Shown: in pieces, positions 11,700 to 23,719 of the stretch | How positions within the stretch are numbered: the first letter of the stretch is position 1 | How the letters are laid out: each line of letters opens with the position of its first letter | Source: Trichaptum fuscoviolaceum | Taxonomy: Eukaryota > Basidiomycota > Agaricomycetes > Hymenochaetales > Trichaptaceae | Length of the DNA: 64,000 nucleotides | NCBI GenBank assembly: GCA_910574455.1 | Contig: CAJSYZ010000010.1 | Coordinates: 1,764,770 to 1,828,769, forward strand | Direction of reading: 5' to 3' | Program-made: the position numbers and the translations under genes | The notes under the pieces: generated by a model | The model's database searches: none | What the model saw: the letters and a program-made list of their open reading frames with translations, nothing else | Told to the model about the DNA's origin: nothing

Positions 11700-14600
11700 A
11701 TGTTAACTCAAAGACAGACGCGGGCTAAGAATAGCGATCAGCATCCGGGAGCGGTAGTCAATAAGCTGCGAACACGTCGAACGAAAGAGGAGATATTGAG
11801 GGAGAAGGAAGGGAAGGAGAGAAGGAGAGAAGAACAGGCATCAAAGCGTGATGAGGCATTGAGGGAGAAGGAGGAGAAGGAAAAACAGAAGGAAGAACGG
11901 GCAGCTCTGCGCGAAGCTGCGGCACAGCAAGCCGCGTATGCGAGAGAGAAGAGAAAAACTCATCGCGGAACAGAAACGGGCAGCGAAAGAACAAGAGGCA
12001 TCTGAGAAGGTACGCAAGAAAAGAACTGCAGCAGAGCAACAGGAAACAGCCATACTGGAGACGATGGAGCTTGAGAACAATTTGTCAAAGGCTCTTGACA
12101 TTCGCACCCATATGGGCTCAACTGCACCTAAGCTGGCGGGCACTGGCAAACGAGGGCGAAACAAGTCGAAAGGCGTCCCTGAAACTAGTGAGTCCTTATC
12201 TTCAAGTCAGTGACAGTCGAGTTATGAGATATGGGCATAACAGGTTCAACGAACGATGAAAAAGACAGCTCTTGTGCAGCTGAAGACGGCGAACATTTAA
12301 AGATTCGTAAGTTGTTTGCCTTTATGACTTTAGACTCCAAGGGTGACCACTTTAACTCACATTATGATGCAGCTAACTCCGATGCGCCCAACAGAGCGCG
12401 CGCAAAGAAAGTTAGGAAAAAGGATACCAGAGGTGCACTTCCTTTCCGTACTCGCGTGCAGGGTGCAAAGGGTTCAAATAGTGCCATAAGTGGCACCGGA
12501 TATCATAGTACGCTTGCAGGACAAAACAGCAGTCTTTCTGGTGAGGATACAGACATGATAGAGTCGCCCAATACGTCGAAGCAGAACGATAGGACAAAGC
12601 GACCTGTTAGGGCACTTCGCAACACAGATGGATCCACATTCTTCGGCGGAGAGGGCAGAAACCCTGAGGTCGCAGGGACAGAGGAGATCGACTTGTGAGT
12701 TTTAAGTCGTACTACTACTCAACCGTTGGCATCATAGTACGAAAGATCAATTTCAAACAAATTCAAGTTGATAGTAAGTGTGAAGCTTGATTTAGACTCA
12801 GCTACTTGAAGCTTATCCGACATCGTACTACAGATTAGTATTACTACTACTAACTTGAGCCTGAGTGCGCCTGGCGACACCGTGCCAGTGACCGGCTTGA
12901 CCGGCGCGCGGCGGTGCCACACTCAGGTTGGCACTTAACTGTGACCCCGAGATGCCACCCGGGTTGGCAAGTTGCAGCTTCTTCACTTATAATGCTCACA
13001 TTCTTATCTTTATTACAAGTTGTGAGCCTGGCTGACACAAAGAAAAACTAGGCTCCCCGTCTCGGCGCAAGACGATGCGAACTTTAGTCCTTGGGAGAAT
13101 GAAGGAGTGACAGTAACCCTCACGAGTTTCCAAGGTGTAAAGAATAGCTCAGCTAGCGAACGACAGACGGCACATCTCGTTGACTCCGACACTGATATTG
13201 TGAGTTGGATGGAGCATTAATTAGACTGGCAGAGGAAATCTTAATATTTTGATTGTGCGTTTAATTAGGACGTGAGTAGACTGACAATACCGACCCAAGC
13301 CAATGTAAGTGCCGCTTATACTTCAAAGAAATCGTTTGATTCACAATAACTATACGTCGGTGGAGTCTCATGCACAACGATGGCTATCTAACATCATTTC
13401 TGTATTGTAACAGGATGGAGCTAGCAGCAAATTGAAGAAAAGGAAGCTATCCCGCGACACTCTCTCCGAGTTGCAGGCTCATATAACACTGGTAAGCGGC
13501 TTCATAATCTCCTGTTTCGTTCAAGCTACTTATTTTTCTTTCTTTATGCACTGGAGAAGAAGAATATCAAGGGACAATCGGGCATTCAGGTGAGTTCTAC
13601 ACAACAAAGCATGGACTTGGTGCCATACTTTGTTGTGGCCTCCGGCGTCGAATATACTTCCTTCATTACTTACCAAATTGTACTCTGAATAGGGCGCGAG
13701 CATGACGAACATCGTCAACTCCCAACTCGATGTATTGGTAAGTTTATTCTGCTTTTAATCCTCACCCGTATACTCATCTATTTTCCCGTCAGGACGGTAT
13801 TTCTGTTGAGGGTCATAGGGGGCAGTCTCCAGCGTCGCATCTACAGATACAGGTATGTGTAGGCATCGACACTCATTAGGATTACTTTTGGTGCCCCTTT
13901 CTTTGGCAAGTATCTGGATGTCCACTAAACCTTGTTTATGTGTAGGACAGCATGATTGTGAATAATAAGAAGAGGAAGTCGCCGCCTGACTCAAACTCAC
14001 ATATCGATGTGGTAATTCGTACTCTTCCACCCAATTTCAAAAGCACTTCCTTACTATCTAAAACAGGCTAGCATGAACGTGTATATGAAGAAGCCTCCAT
14101 CCCAGGCTGCCTCAACAGTTAGTGTCAATCACATCTAATTTCCATTTCATATTGTTTTCTGATCAAGCGACAAGGACTTAAATACTGCTAAGGAGAGTGA
14201 ACCGCAAGACAGTCATTCTCAGGCTGATATACTGGTATTTAATTCTCTTCGAGCTTCCCTTGGTAAGAACTCCTCTAATTGCTACAGATGAAATCTACTA
14301 CCTCTGTTCGCAATCTGAAGAGGTCACTGGCGGTTCATGCACATCATATTGCAAGTGTGAGCTAATTGCTGCAATTGATTCGGTACTTATTCTCGGTTCT
14401 TCTGACAGGCAAGTGGTCGTGAGGCGTCGCCAACACCACAAGCACAATCACCTGCGATGACGACAGTATCCTTCAGTCCCAAACCCGAAGTGCTCGCAAC
14501 CAAGGCTCATCTTGGTCATCGCAAAGTCTCTCGGACTACTAGCTCTGTGCGTTGATCCATTCATGTTTGTGACATGCATCCACTAACTTGCTTACATGCA

Positions 14601-16054
14601 GACATCTGTAGGACTTGAGGATAAGGATAGAAATAGTAAAGGAAGGGAGGGATCCCGCGCTCTCGGCAAAAAAAAGGGCAACGAATCAGTGTCTTCCTCC
14701 CGGAACTCAGGCTGGCTGGACTCATATTCTTCTGCCTTCGCTGTATCGCGCAGTCGGAAAGTCCACAACTCCATGGCAAAACCCAGACAATAAGTCCATC
14801 GGAACACTGTGGGGGAAAGTATTTGATTCTGTCGAACTTAGTTACGACACACAATTGGCCGACATCTGTTCTTTAGTTGAGTCATCCCTATTTGTCTTAC
14901 ATCGGCCATACTGAATCAGGTATGATCTATTCTGTAGGCAGCCCAGAGATGCTCTGATAGTTGGCGGAAGAAATTGTTTGAGAAAGCCGAGCAGTCAATT
15001 TCGAGTTTCGTCGGCAACGAGCGTTCTAAGTCAGTGGAGACCGAAGAAATTGTGAAGATGTTGCAGACGATGGTCGACAAGAAGAAAGCTGAACCATTCC
15101 TCTGGGAACGCTGGCATAGTATGGAAAGGGTGTGTGAGATTTCACTCAATGTCACCCTTCGAGTCCGTGCATTGACTATGAATGTACACAGAAGCAAGGA
15201 TTGTTCTGCTCTGACCTCGTAGTCTCAGTGTTGTCCGTGCACATTGTCTTGGCCCTGGGTCGGCATAAAGTATTGGACAAGAACACAATAGGAAAGCCTA
15301 TGGTGCCCTCGCCCTTGCGGCAACAGCGGTATCTATCTACTTCAGTACTTGCAGTGGCTTTATTCACTGAATCTCTCATGGACAGGTCAAAGTTGCAATC
15401 GATAAGCAGGTAGCCCGGTTGCAAAATATCAAAGAAGAGCTTGGTGGTGCTGAGTGGTACTTCACTAGTGCTCTGTGGCAGCCTCATACGGACGACTATG
15501 TCAACTTATTGTCAAATTCCTCGTTTTTCACTGAATCAAACTGGGAGAAGGTTCGGTCCCGCATAGAAGCTTACAACTCCGTTGAAGATGTCAATGCGGG
15601 AAGGAACGCCGAACTTGTTGGATCGGGTGTCACTGGCAGGGATTTCTCCCTATATATCGACGTTGGAGACGCGGATGCGAGCGGCGAGTATACACATGGT
15701 GAGGGCGCTAATAGAAGTGGTAAGTGCAAGGAGAGAAACGAAGACAAGGATAATGACGGCGAAGAAGTTGAGGATTTCAAGGAGAGGGAGGACGACATGG
15801 AGGACGAGGGTGTGTCTGGCGAGGGAGACGAGGACAAGGATCAGGATGAGGACAATGACGATGAAGAGGACAAGGATCAGGATCGGGATAAGAACAAGGA
15901 TGCGGACGAGGTTCTTAGCGTGGGTGATGGATTCAGTGGAGGCTCTGAGGGCGAGGCGAATGACGCAGACAGAAAGGGCGGGGAAGGCGAAGGCAATCGC
16001 GAGGACGACGAGGGTTCATTATGGGATTCGGCTACGGACGGCGCAGACTTTTAA
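11700..16054 (+). CDS. Unrecognised coiled-coil/acidic protein built from many phase-0 small exons; one frameshift
   Basis: The start is ATG at 11700. The first exon encodes a Lys/Glu/Arg coiled coil. The frame jumps by one base at a purine tract near 11938-11955, then continues as the same kind of coiled coil. A 348-bp intron (12695-13042) follows. Next come exons ending or starting in phase 0: 13269-13304 (36), 13414-13491 (78), about 13560-13589, 13693-13737 (45), 13793-13852 (60), 13946-14011 (66), 14067-14117 (51), 14175-14234 (60), 14288-14356 (69), 14409-14546 (138) and 14938-15129 (192). The large exon from 15386 ends in Asp/Glu/Lys-rich low complexity and stops at 16054. A possible extra last exon (16135-16209, PSFSEYAEEQAEVAKYDLDQ) would need splicing past that stop. 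I do not recognise the protein. A TnpA-like partner of the neighbouring Plavaka gene is one guess. Confidence 0.55.
12695..13042. repeat. Repeat-filled intron (MITE-like insertion)
   Basis: The donor TT/GTGAGT and acceptor CAAAG/A restore the frame (leucine codon split by the intron). Inside are ACT/AGT triplet runs near 12705-12720 and 12830-12850, AACTTGAA-type words, and GTGCCAGTG. These are the motifs of the surrounding non-coding blocks. At 348 bp the intron is several times longer than its neighbours. Confidence 0.5.
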
Positions 16055-16216
16055 GAGCAGGTCGATCACTGGTGAGCTTTGGCTTTAACCATCCCGCCAC
16101 TGTATTCAAACACTTACTATCATCAACTTGCAGTGGCCTTCGTTCTCTGAGTATGCCGAGGAACAGGCAGAAGTGGCGAAATACGATCTGGATCAGGATG
16201 CCGTGGTGTAGTTACT

Positions 16217-16480
16217 GAGGGACACTGAGGCACTGATTTCTACTTATCTGTCTTAAATTACTTGTGGAATGAACCAATACTGGAACCTCTTGTACGCACT
16301 TACACGCTTGGGTACTGCAAACCTACAGACGAAAAAGTCTACTTATATGATTAAATGCTGAATTACTTATGGAATGAACTACTTGAACGTCTTACACACT
16401 TTTACTCTTGAGCACTGCAATTAAACTGCCAGAATAAATTCTTCTGATATGCTTGAATGCTGGAGACTGAGGCACTGAGA
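16217..16480. repeat. Imperfect tandem duplication of about 105 bp downstream of the microexon gene
   Basis: AATTACTTGTGGAATGAAC near 16257 recurs as AATTACTTATGGAATGAAC near 16363. Related text follows each copy (CTTACACGCTT/CTTACACACTT, GGTACTGCAA/AGCACTGCAA). GAGGCACTGA also recurs at both ends. The stretch 16210-16640 holds nothing else I can identify. Confidence 0.5.
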
Positions 16481-17170
16481 GCACTGATTTCAGTTGACGG
16501 CACTGAATTCAGTAAGCCCCTTCCTGAATAATGAAACCACATGCCTGAAATCAGTAAATCAGTAGAATTTTACTTCCCAGGGCTTCAGAGGACTTAAGGC
16601 CGGTTAAGTAGCCGTAAGCAAAAAAGAAGATTCCCTGATGTGGTGACGGGTCCACCCGTGCAACTTCTTAGCGCACATGAAATGCACTTATATTATGGGC
16701 TGAAGATCGCAACTCCTGCGAACTCCGTTAACAGGTCAATCTTTGTGGCGAATATGCTCGGCACTTCTATTACTATCTCAAAGAACCCAGAGGAAGATGT
16801 TAGAAGTCTAATACGTTCAACTCCCTTACAACAACTTGTACTAGTAGTGAGTATCACGCACTTACTTATGTTTCTGTATTGATCGAAGTAGAGGCTGATT
16901 GTCAAAAAACATAGATAGCTTCTCAAGCAGAGAACATTTCATTTTTAGCCTCAGTCATCCTTGTTGGCTTGATTTTGGTTCGTAAACTACATCAGTACTA
17001 CATCTTCAACCCGCTGACGATTTTTGGGCCGCAGGCTAAGACTGCTCGTGATCGCTGCCGTTCTCAAGGTGGGATTTGGTATCTAAATCTAAATTCAAGA
17101 CCTGATTTATACCTTGTACGCATTGCTCTTATTCACACCCGTGAGTCTAATGTAAATCTTACGAACGTAG

Positions 17171-17600
17171 ATATCGCTGTGGTGTGCGGACTTGTTACAA
17201 GCTCTAGGCACACTCATAGATCTGCGATGCAGTCATACCAGCCTCGCAATGCTCTTTGTCGTGTTTTCCGTCACTGCAATTATCTACCTCTTCCTTGAAA
17301 CCGTAAGCCTCGTCAATGAGTCAGTTGGGACACTACTTATTATAAAACCATCCTGCACCCGATTCATGTATGAACTGTATGATCGGGTCACAGGGTCTGC
17401 CGGAAAATACGATTGCAGAATACGCCTGGCTCTGGGTTGGTATTTTGGGGACTTTCTTGGTGTACATCCCTTTTCACTGTCTTCGGAGCCTTCGCTATCT
17501 AAACACAGCTGATTGGAGAAGGGGTGTATCGACGCCGAAAAAAAGCAGCGATCGAAGCCGGAAACTGACGGGATCAGCTAAAAGACGAAGGCGACCTTGA
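17171..17600 (+). pseudogene. Remnant of a GPCR-like seven-helix membrane protein
   Basis: The segment 17171-17302 (after an acceptor, ending at a GTAAGC donor) encodes a helix-loop-helix beginning SLWCADLLQALGTLIDL. It resembles the helix 2-3 region of fungal GPCR-like proteins. The segment 17390-17600 encodes IAEYAWLWVGILGTFLVYIP and a basic tail, like the last helices of that family. The helices expected between them are missing, and I find no complete frame. The upstream DNA (16640-17170) has no clear exon. Family assignment is tentative. Confidence 0.35.
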
Positions 17601-18084
17601 TGATCCATGACGTAGAAGTGCTTTTGAACATGCGTGTACATTCTTTAGCTACCAATTCTGTCCTCATTCTTTCTTAAACAACCACGGTAATGGACAAACG
17701 CTAATGCACTTACAGGCATTCAGTTAAACCCCAAATCCTTGTCCTGCACATTGGCCGTAAGCCCGGGTGGTTCAAGTACTCACAGACTCTCACAACCCTA
17801 CACATATCGCTAAGAGTAGATGATCGGAAAAGTATTGATGACCTTCAATACATTGATTTAGAGGAGCTTGCAACTAAGCCGAAGCCTGAGCTGCTGGATT
17901 TAGTACTATGAAAGGATGCCGAGTACGACAGCCTTAGTGTTTTCCTGCTTGCAAAATCATCCAGGCACAACAGGGATCGGCTGGTTGAACATAGAATCCG
18001 CTGGACATAAACAGTACACGCAGATGGTGGCACTCAACATTGGATTGGCTACATTCTGTGACATATAGTTTAACGTAAAAAGAG
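17601..18084. other. Intergenic, nothing recognised
   Basis: Short AT-balanced spacer between the GPCR-like remnant and the 3' end of the F-box gene. No ORF with coding character is seen. Confidence 0.4.
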
Positions 18085-19880
18085 TTACGCAGGATATGTT
18101 ATTTTAATCCATCGCTGACGTGCTCTTGTTTGAATAAGTGCACCACTAAGATAGTCCAAGTCGAATTGGAGAAATGGAAATTGAAGTTCGGGGATAGATC
18201 GAAATAACAAAAGAGACGGGCGATGTGCACTGTTTGCCCCGTCGGCTCCGGAATCGGGCACTGACAGAGCAACTTCGTGTGTAGGCTCTGTGCCTCCTTT
18301 TCGCGCTGCATGACGCATGATAGAGCGGCCTGATAGCGATACTTGTTCAATGAGGCAAGTGGATGCAGACTTTTCTACGCAGAACGGCGGGGGTGCGAGT
18401 CCGATGCTCGAGAGAAGAGTCAGCGATGGCGGCTCTATTTCTGATTTGCGAGGGGTAAAGGCGTAGCGGTTCAGGACAGGCCATTGGTTTATCCAAGACT
18501 GCTCGCTCCTTGCAGTAAACTGGATTGAGAGCTGATCAAACGCCTCCCACTTCTCCTTCCAGTGAAAGGAGCATAGTGAAGGGAGAGTCGCGTGTCCCAC
18601 CACGAATCCAAATGGCAGATCGACTCCTAGATCTGTAGAACCGAGTCTGTCGATGTCGATGGCTGCAGATGCAGAAGGTGATCGACTATCGTCTTTCTGT
18701 GTGGCGAATAGGTGGCGAATGTCCAAAACTCTCAATGCCAGGCTTTTCGAAGCGTAGAATGATAGGAAAAGATGCTCCCTGATGATAGAGATTTTGGGAT
18801 GTGAAGGATGCAAAGGGGTCTTGTGCTTAAGATTAAGTTGAAAACCATAAACTTCAATAAACAGTTGCTTACATCGGGGATGGCAGAGAACATGATTTCA
18901 TCCGAGGCGAAATTTGCGAGAATCAGTAAAGATGGTCCGTCAGGAGTATCATCCGGTCCTATGCATAGAAGTGCCAAAAAATCACCTTGTATGGCAACAT
19001 GGAGTATGTCCGGATATCTCTCGCTTTGCACTCTTTTTGAGTATAATCTACTCGCTTCGATGTACTTTATATCTATTCGGAAGACCTCAATCAAACTGCA
19101 TATAAAGGTAGGGCGAAGAGAAACTCAGTGCTAGATTCTATATGAGGAACTGTGGACGCTCACATGTCTTTCGCGAGCCAGTGATCCGCTGTATCGTGAC
19201 CAGATATCACAACGAAGGCCGTGCCATCGTCGCGGAAGTCGAGGTTATAGTTTTGAACGAACATTTCACCAAGTGGGGATGGATCGGAAGATGGCGACTC
19301 AGGATACGTCCAGACCGCTTTCTGAGCTCTAACATCTACCATCTGAACGAACCCATGAGACCATTGAACAAAAAAATAGTCTCCTCCCGGTACGAGCTTA
19401 ATACTGCGGCGATTATACACAGGAGAGATGTGCGCCTCTCTTCCCGGATTATAGAGCCCCAGAGCAAGAGGATGGGTACTGTTTGACGTGAAAAAGCCCA
19501 ATGAAGGTGGATCATCCAGTTCGATGAATATTTGGCGATTGTGTGAATTTCTACCGAAAGCTCCGTTTCGACAATTGTCAAAGGCTTGTACAGCTTTAAT
19601 TACCAGCCGCCGAAGCTCCTCGCTCTTCAGTGTATGAACGTCAATATGGATAGGTAGATCTGGCGCTCGTGCCTGATCAAGGCGACGAAGATGCGCTAAC
19701 CAGACTTGCTGGGTCGATACTAGATCTCGGAGCGCTCGGCATGCCTAAGAGAGAGTCAAATTAGAAGAAGAGTCGTCTGGGAAGTGTCCAATTCACCTGT
19801 TCGAATCTAAGTAGATCCTTCAGTTCACATACGGAAAGTAGGTCAATTAGGATATCGGATGGTAGGTCGAGAAGTAGCAT
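18085..19880 (-). CDS. F-box protein with a long beta-rich C-terminal region
   Basis: The start is ATG at 19880, and residues 1-28 are an F-box core (LPSDILIDLLSVCELKDLLR). Exon 1 is 19880-19797 (phase 0). Exon 2 is 19744-19164, beginning ACRALRDLV, the usual continuation of the F-box helix bundle. Exon 3 starts at 19095. A last intron near 18880-18830 leads into the exon ending at the stop at 18085. The body has the WD/beta-propeller-like feel common in Agaricomycete F-box proteins (for example GDYFFVQWSHGFVQMVDVRA), but no clear repeat unit is visible. By family it should be an SCF ubiquitin-ligase substrate adaptor binding Skp1; the substrate is unknown. The exact acceptor of the last intron (CTTAAG or CACAAG) is uncertain. 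Confidence 0.75.
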
Positions 19881-21634
19881 AGCCGCGAGAATAAGTCAAG
19901 GGTTTTTCGCAACAGTTTGGATGTAGGGGGATCAGCTAGGTTGAATCCGTGAGGTTTCTGAGGACATGTTCCCTGTCCTTTGCCGTGAAGAAAAGACGTC
20001 ATGTGACTTTGAGTGTTCTTAAAACTTCCATTTTTGGCGTCTGACTTTGAATCCGTCAAGGGTCACCGCTTCAGTTCTAACGCGAAGATTGCATGTTCAA
20101 GTTGTTCTTTCACTTCCATCGACAACAAAAGGACGATTTAAAACAGCTTCTGCACCTGAGATCAACATCTACCTTTACTTGTCTCTGGGCTTGATCTGAT
20201 ATCTGTTCTTGAACTGAAATGAAAGCACAGCATTTCGAACTTGAGAACACGACGACTACTGGTATACATAATCACAAAAGTATGAACAACAAATTGGACA
20301 AAACCACGGAAGCTACTAAGGACCTTTCGGGTGAAACTGGCGCAGCTATGCGTATCCTAGCTTTTTACCGAGCTCAAATATCCTTTGTTTCTGCTAGCCT
20401 TTCCGAACAAGCAAACACCCTCGCATCAAATCGGAGAAGGAGTACTAGTAGCGTCTCGCATCAAGGCTTCGTAGCGAATGAATGTGCGGTCATGGAGATT
20501 TTAGGAAAGTCCAGCTTCTCGGAGTCAATCCTACCCCACATCGGCACAGCCATTCACTAAAACAACGCGTCAAGCGCCCCCACATCCCCGCATTCTGTCC
20601 TTCTTTCCCCCCTGGCTTACAAGTAATGGTTGAGCAGCCATCGGAACCATCTTCCCCATTTTTTTGCGCCGCAATCCGGAAGTGTCGAATGCACGATGTA
20701 GGAAACAGGAATCGGAATCAGGATGTTTTTATTCAAGTTTCGACCCTCCTGGCCAGTTCTGATTACTCGTGAGATTCATTGATTTAGAAAGGCACCAGGT
20801 GCTGACTACCTTCAAGCATTGATATGTAAATTCCTGGTCAGTCGATAGCTTCTTCAGGCCCACTATATAAGTACTGATATTTCAATCTGAGATTGGAACT
20901 CCGAGTCGACTGTCTTAACAGATATCTACGTACATCATATGCGTTTACGAGGTTCTTAGTATGACGGTGTCTCGATCGCACTACGTACCGTTCGAGAAGC
21001 AGCCTAGCTCCCTCGTCATTGACCTAGACTAATAGATTCGAAACGGCACGACACCTCCGTTTATCTCTATCTATGAATAGCACCAATTATCATCTAGAAC
21101 GGCCTAAGGACGAATGGACAAAATGCGCTGCTCCGAACGACTGCTCGCGGCCCTTCCAGCTCTGCAAAATCCATCAACCATGCGCGCATTGATGGCTTTC
21201 CTGTTTTACCCGAATTTTTAGCCGGTGATATTCGCCGCGAAAGTCGGCTTGAAACGGTGGACAACCATCGGACGACGATGCGCTTGAGAGTTAGTATGCA
21301 TCGTGCGGTCCGTCCGGCCACCCTCATGTATAGAATTTCCAATAATTCTGACTATGTTTTTGCGTTTTCTCTCCGACAGATTCATTAGTTGGCACTAGAA
21401 CCGGCATACGCGACGAAGACCGGGAGCGATCGTAGGCCGGACTCGAAGATCGGGGCCTAGATCTCCCACGACATATTGCCCTGGAAAGGAATTTAAACTG
21501 GGATTGATCAACTTTGGGCCGCTTCTCAACTCTTCTCACATTCATCTGGTCCAAGGATAGCTCACGAATGTTCCGCACTTCCTCCCGAAGGCTTCTCTCA
21601 ACCCGATCCAAGGCCTACGCCATCACTCCAAACG
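19881..21634. other. Intergenic between the F-box and ADH genes
   Basis: Contains the divergent promoters of both neighbours and one doubtful small ORF (listed separately). No repeat block or RNA gene is recognised. Confidence 0.4.
20219..20560 (+). CDS. Doubtful hypothetical small ORF
   Basis: An uninterrupted 113-codon frame from a real ATG, with fairly polar, Ser/Thr-rich composition. I recognise no domain, and no splice-linked exon is obvious. It lies between divergent neighbours, so it could be a chance ORF in a promoter region. Confidence 0.2.
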   Translation: MKAQHFELENTTTTGIHNHKSMNNKLDKTTEATKDLSGETGAAMRILAFYRAQISFVSASLSEQANTLASNRRRSTSSVSHQGFVANECAVMEILGKSSFSESILPHIGTAIH

Positions 21635-21643
21635 TATATAAAA
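21635..21643 (+). promoter_or_regulatory. TATA box of the alcohol dehydrogenase gene
   Basis: TATATAAAA lies 81 bp upstream of the ATG at 21724. A C/A-rich leader (ACACAACCACTCACCCACAC) follows, as in highly expressed fungal genes. Confidence 0.6.
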
Positions 21644-21723
21644 GAAGCCTTGGAGAACTCCTATCGACCTCAAACACAACCACTCACCCACACACATCCC
21701 AACAACTTTACTTCCGAAACGCC

Positions 21724-23435
21724 ATGTCGACCGCCTCCATCCCAAAGGTGCAGACAGCCGCCGTCGTAGAATCTATTGGCGCACCCATCGACATCAGGCA
21801 TAACCACCCCGTTAAGCAGGCATCGGAACTCGCGCCGGGCGAGTGTCTTATAAAGCTCAGCCACTCTGGTGTATGTCTCTTTGCTATGTAGCGGTGGCAC
21901 GGTACTCATTACTTTCACCTGCATATAGGTATGCCACACGGATCTCCATGCGAAGCAAGGGGACTGGCCTGTCAAGCCACAAAACCCTCTCATCGGTGGT
22001 CATGAAGGCGTTGGAGAGATTGTCGCAATTGGTGCCAACGTGAGTCCCAATGGTTGCGCCGTCAGCCGAAAACTGTACCGATAATCTGCATCCACTTAGA
22101 CCACCCACTCACCGGTGAAACTTGGAGACCGCGTCGGAATTAAATGGCTGGCCAACAGCTGCCTGAACTGCGAATTCTGCCGCAAAGGATTTGAACAAAG
22201 TGAGTGACGATCAATTGCTTCATGCGATGCAGTCAGCTGAGCTCTGCCCCCCAAGACTGCGTGAACGCTCAACTCAGTGGATATTCCGTTGACGGCACAT
22301 TCTCTCAATATGTCGTTAGTATCCGTGGATCTCCGTTGCTCTTCTCTTTATGACAAACCTTTTTTACGCAGGTATCATTTGTGCAACATGTGACTCCGAT
22401 ACCAAAAGAACTCGACAGCGCTGGAGCTGCTTCAATCCTGTGTGCCGTGAGTAGAACTCAACAGCATAGCATTCCTGGAACTGATGGTTTTCTTGTTCTC
22501 TTGCTTCCGTAGGGTGTCACTGTATATCGTGCGATCAAGTGTAGCCACACCAAGATCGGTGACTGGGTTGTCATCCCCGGTGCTGGTGGAGGACTTGGCC
22601 ATCTCGGTAAGCAGCTACTGCGCGTTTTCTTCATCGGAAATCATCTCTCAACGCTCATTCATGATATCGTAGCTGTCCAATATGCTGTCGCTATGGGTCT
22701 GCGCGTCGTCGGCATCGGTGAGTCTTCCACGTCCTTCACCTCCTGGTAAGCGCTAATTCCGAATGCAGACACCGGTGCGGAGAAGAAGGAGCTTGTTCTT
22801 TCACTTGGTGCCGAGAAATGGATTGACTTCAAGGAGACCAAAGACCTCGTCAAGGATGTCAAGGACGCGACGCAGGGTCTAGGTCCTCACGCCGCAATTG
22901 TCGCTGCAGCTCATGTGAGGCTTCCTTTCGTGAAATATTTGCTCATCATTACTAAGAGTGCATCGCTAGGCATCCGCATATGAGCAGGCCGTCGACTACT
23001 TACGACCAACGGGTACACTTGTTGTTGTCGGTCTACCGAACGAAAAACTAGGCGCGAATATCTTCTGGACTGTTTTCAAGGTATGTTATTTGTTCTCATG
23101 GTTCATTTCCTTGCTCCTTGCTTATATATTTCTCCAGTCCATCAAAATTGAAGGTTCATATGTCGGGTATGTGAAGATTATTAAGCCAAACTTCCCTTAG
23201 ATCTTCTAACACCTAGTTTGTATAGAAACCGACAAGATGCAATCGAAGCACTCGATATTGCTGCAGCTGGCAAAGTGAAAGTGCACTTCAAACTCGGAAA
23301 GCTTGCCGACCTCAAAGAGTGAGTACTCCCTATCTTACTATTTCCTCAACGCTTACATATACAATTCTCAGCGTATACGAAGGCATGGAAAAGGGAGAAA
23401 TTGTCGGCCGTGTCGTTCTCTCGATGGACAACTAA
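21724..23435 (+). CDS. Zinc-dependent alcohol dehydrogenase (ADH1 class), 12 exons
   Basis: Exons: 21724-21870, 21929-22039, 22100-22199, 22256-22314, 22372-22446, 22513-22606, 22673-22717, 22769-22914, 22970-23080, 23138-23166, 23226-23318, 23372-23435. They sum to 1074 nt (357 residues). Catalytic-zinc residues are the Cys of VCHTDLH and the His of GGHEGVG. The structural-zinc cluster reads [16 protein letters not shown]. The NAD-binding Rossmann motif is [14 protein letters not shown]. The length matches the tetrameric microbial ADHs that interconvert ethanol and acetaldehyde; substrate preference cannot be read from sequence. The acceptor of exon 4 (CCCAAG at 22255) was chosen because it restores the family sequence. 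A TATA box lies 81 bp upstream. The gene is convergent with the FMO gene, 285 bp apart. Confidence 0.93.
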
Positions 23436-23719
23436 ACAGAACTTCGGCTCCGAGTCACTCGGATGTAAAATGTAATAGTAGTTGTAGCTCTGAGTTCTTT
23501 CATTTGTATTAGTAACACTATCGCAAAATTGTACAGTCAATGTGTCAATTAATAGTACAATTTGTATACTTTGTTGTTGTGCCTCCAACGTACGTCTTTA
23601 AATATGTATGTTGTTTTTATATTAGGTTACGTTTTAAGGTGAAGCGAGTACATTGACGGTGTCTATCCAATACAACACTAAGTAAGCTATACCAAAGCTG
23701 CCATGAATTTCTTAGCATA

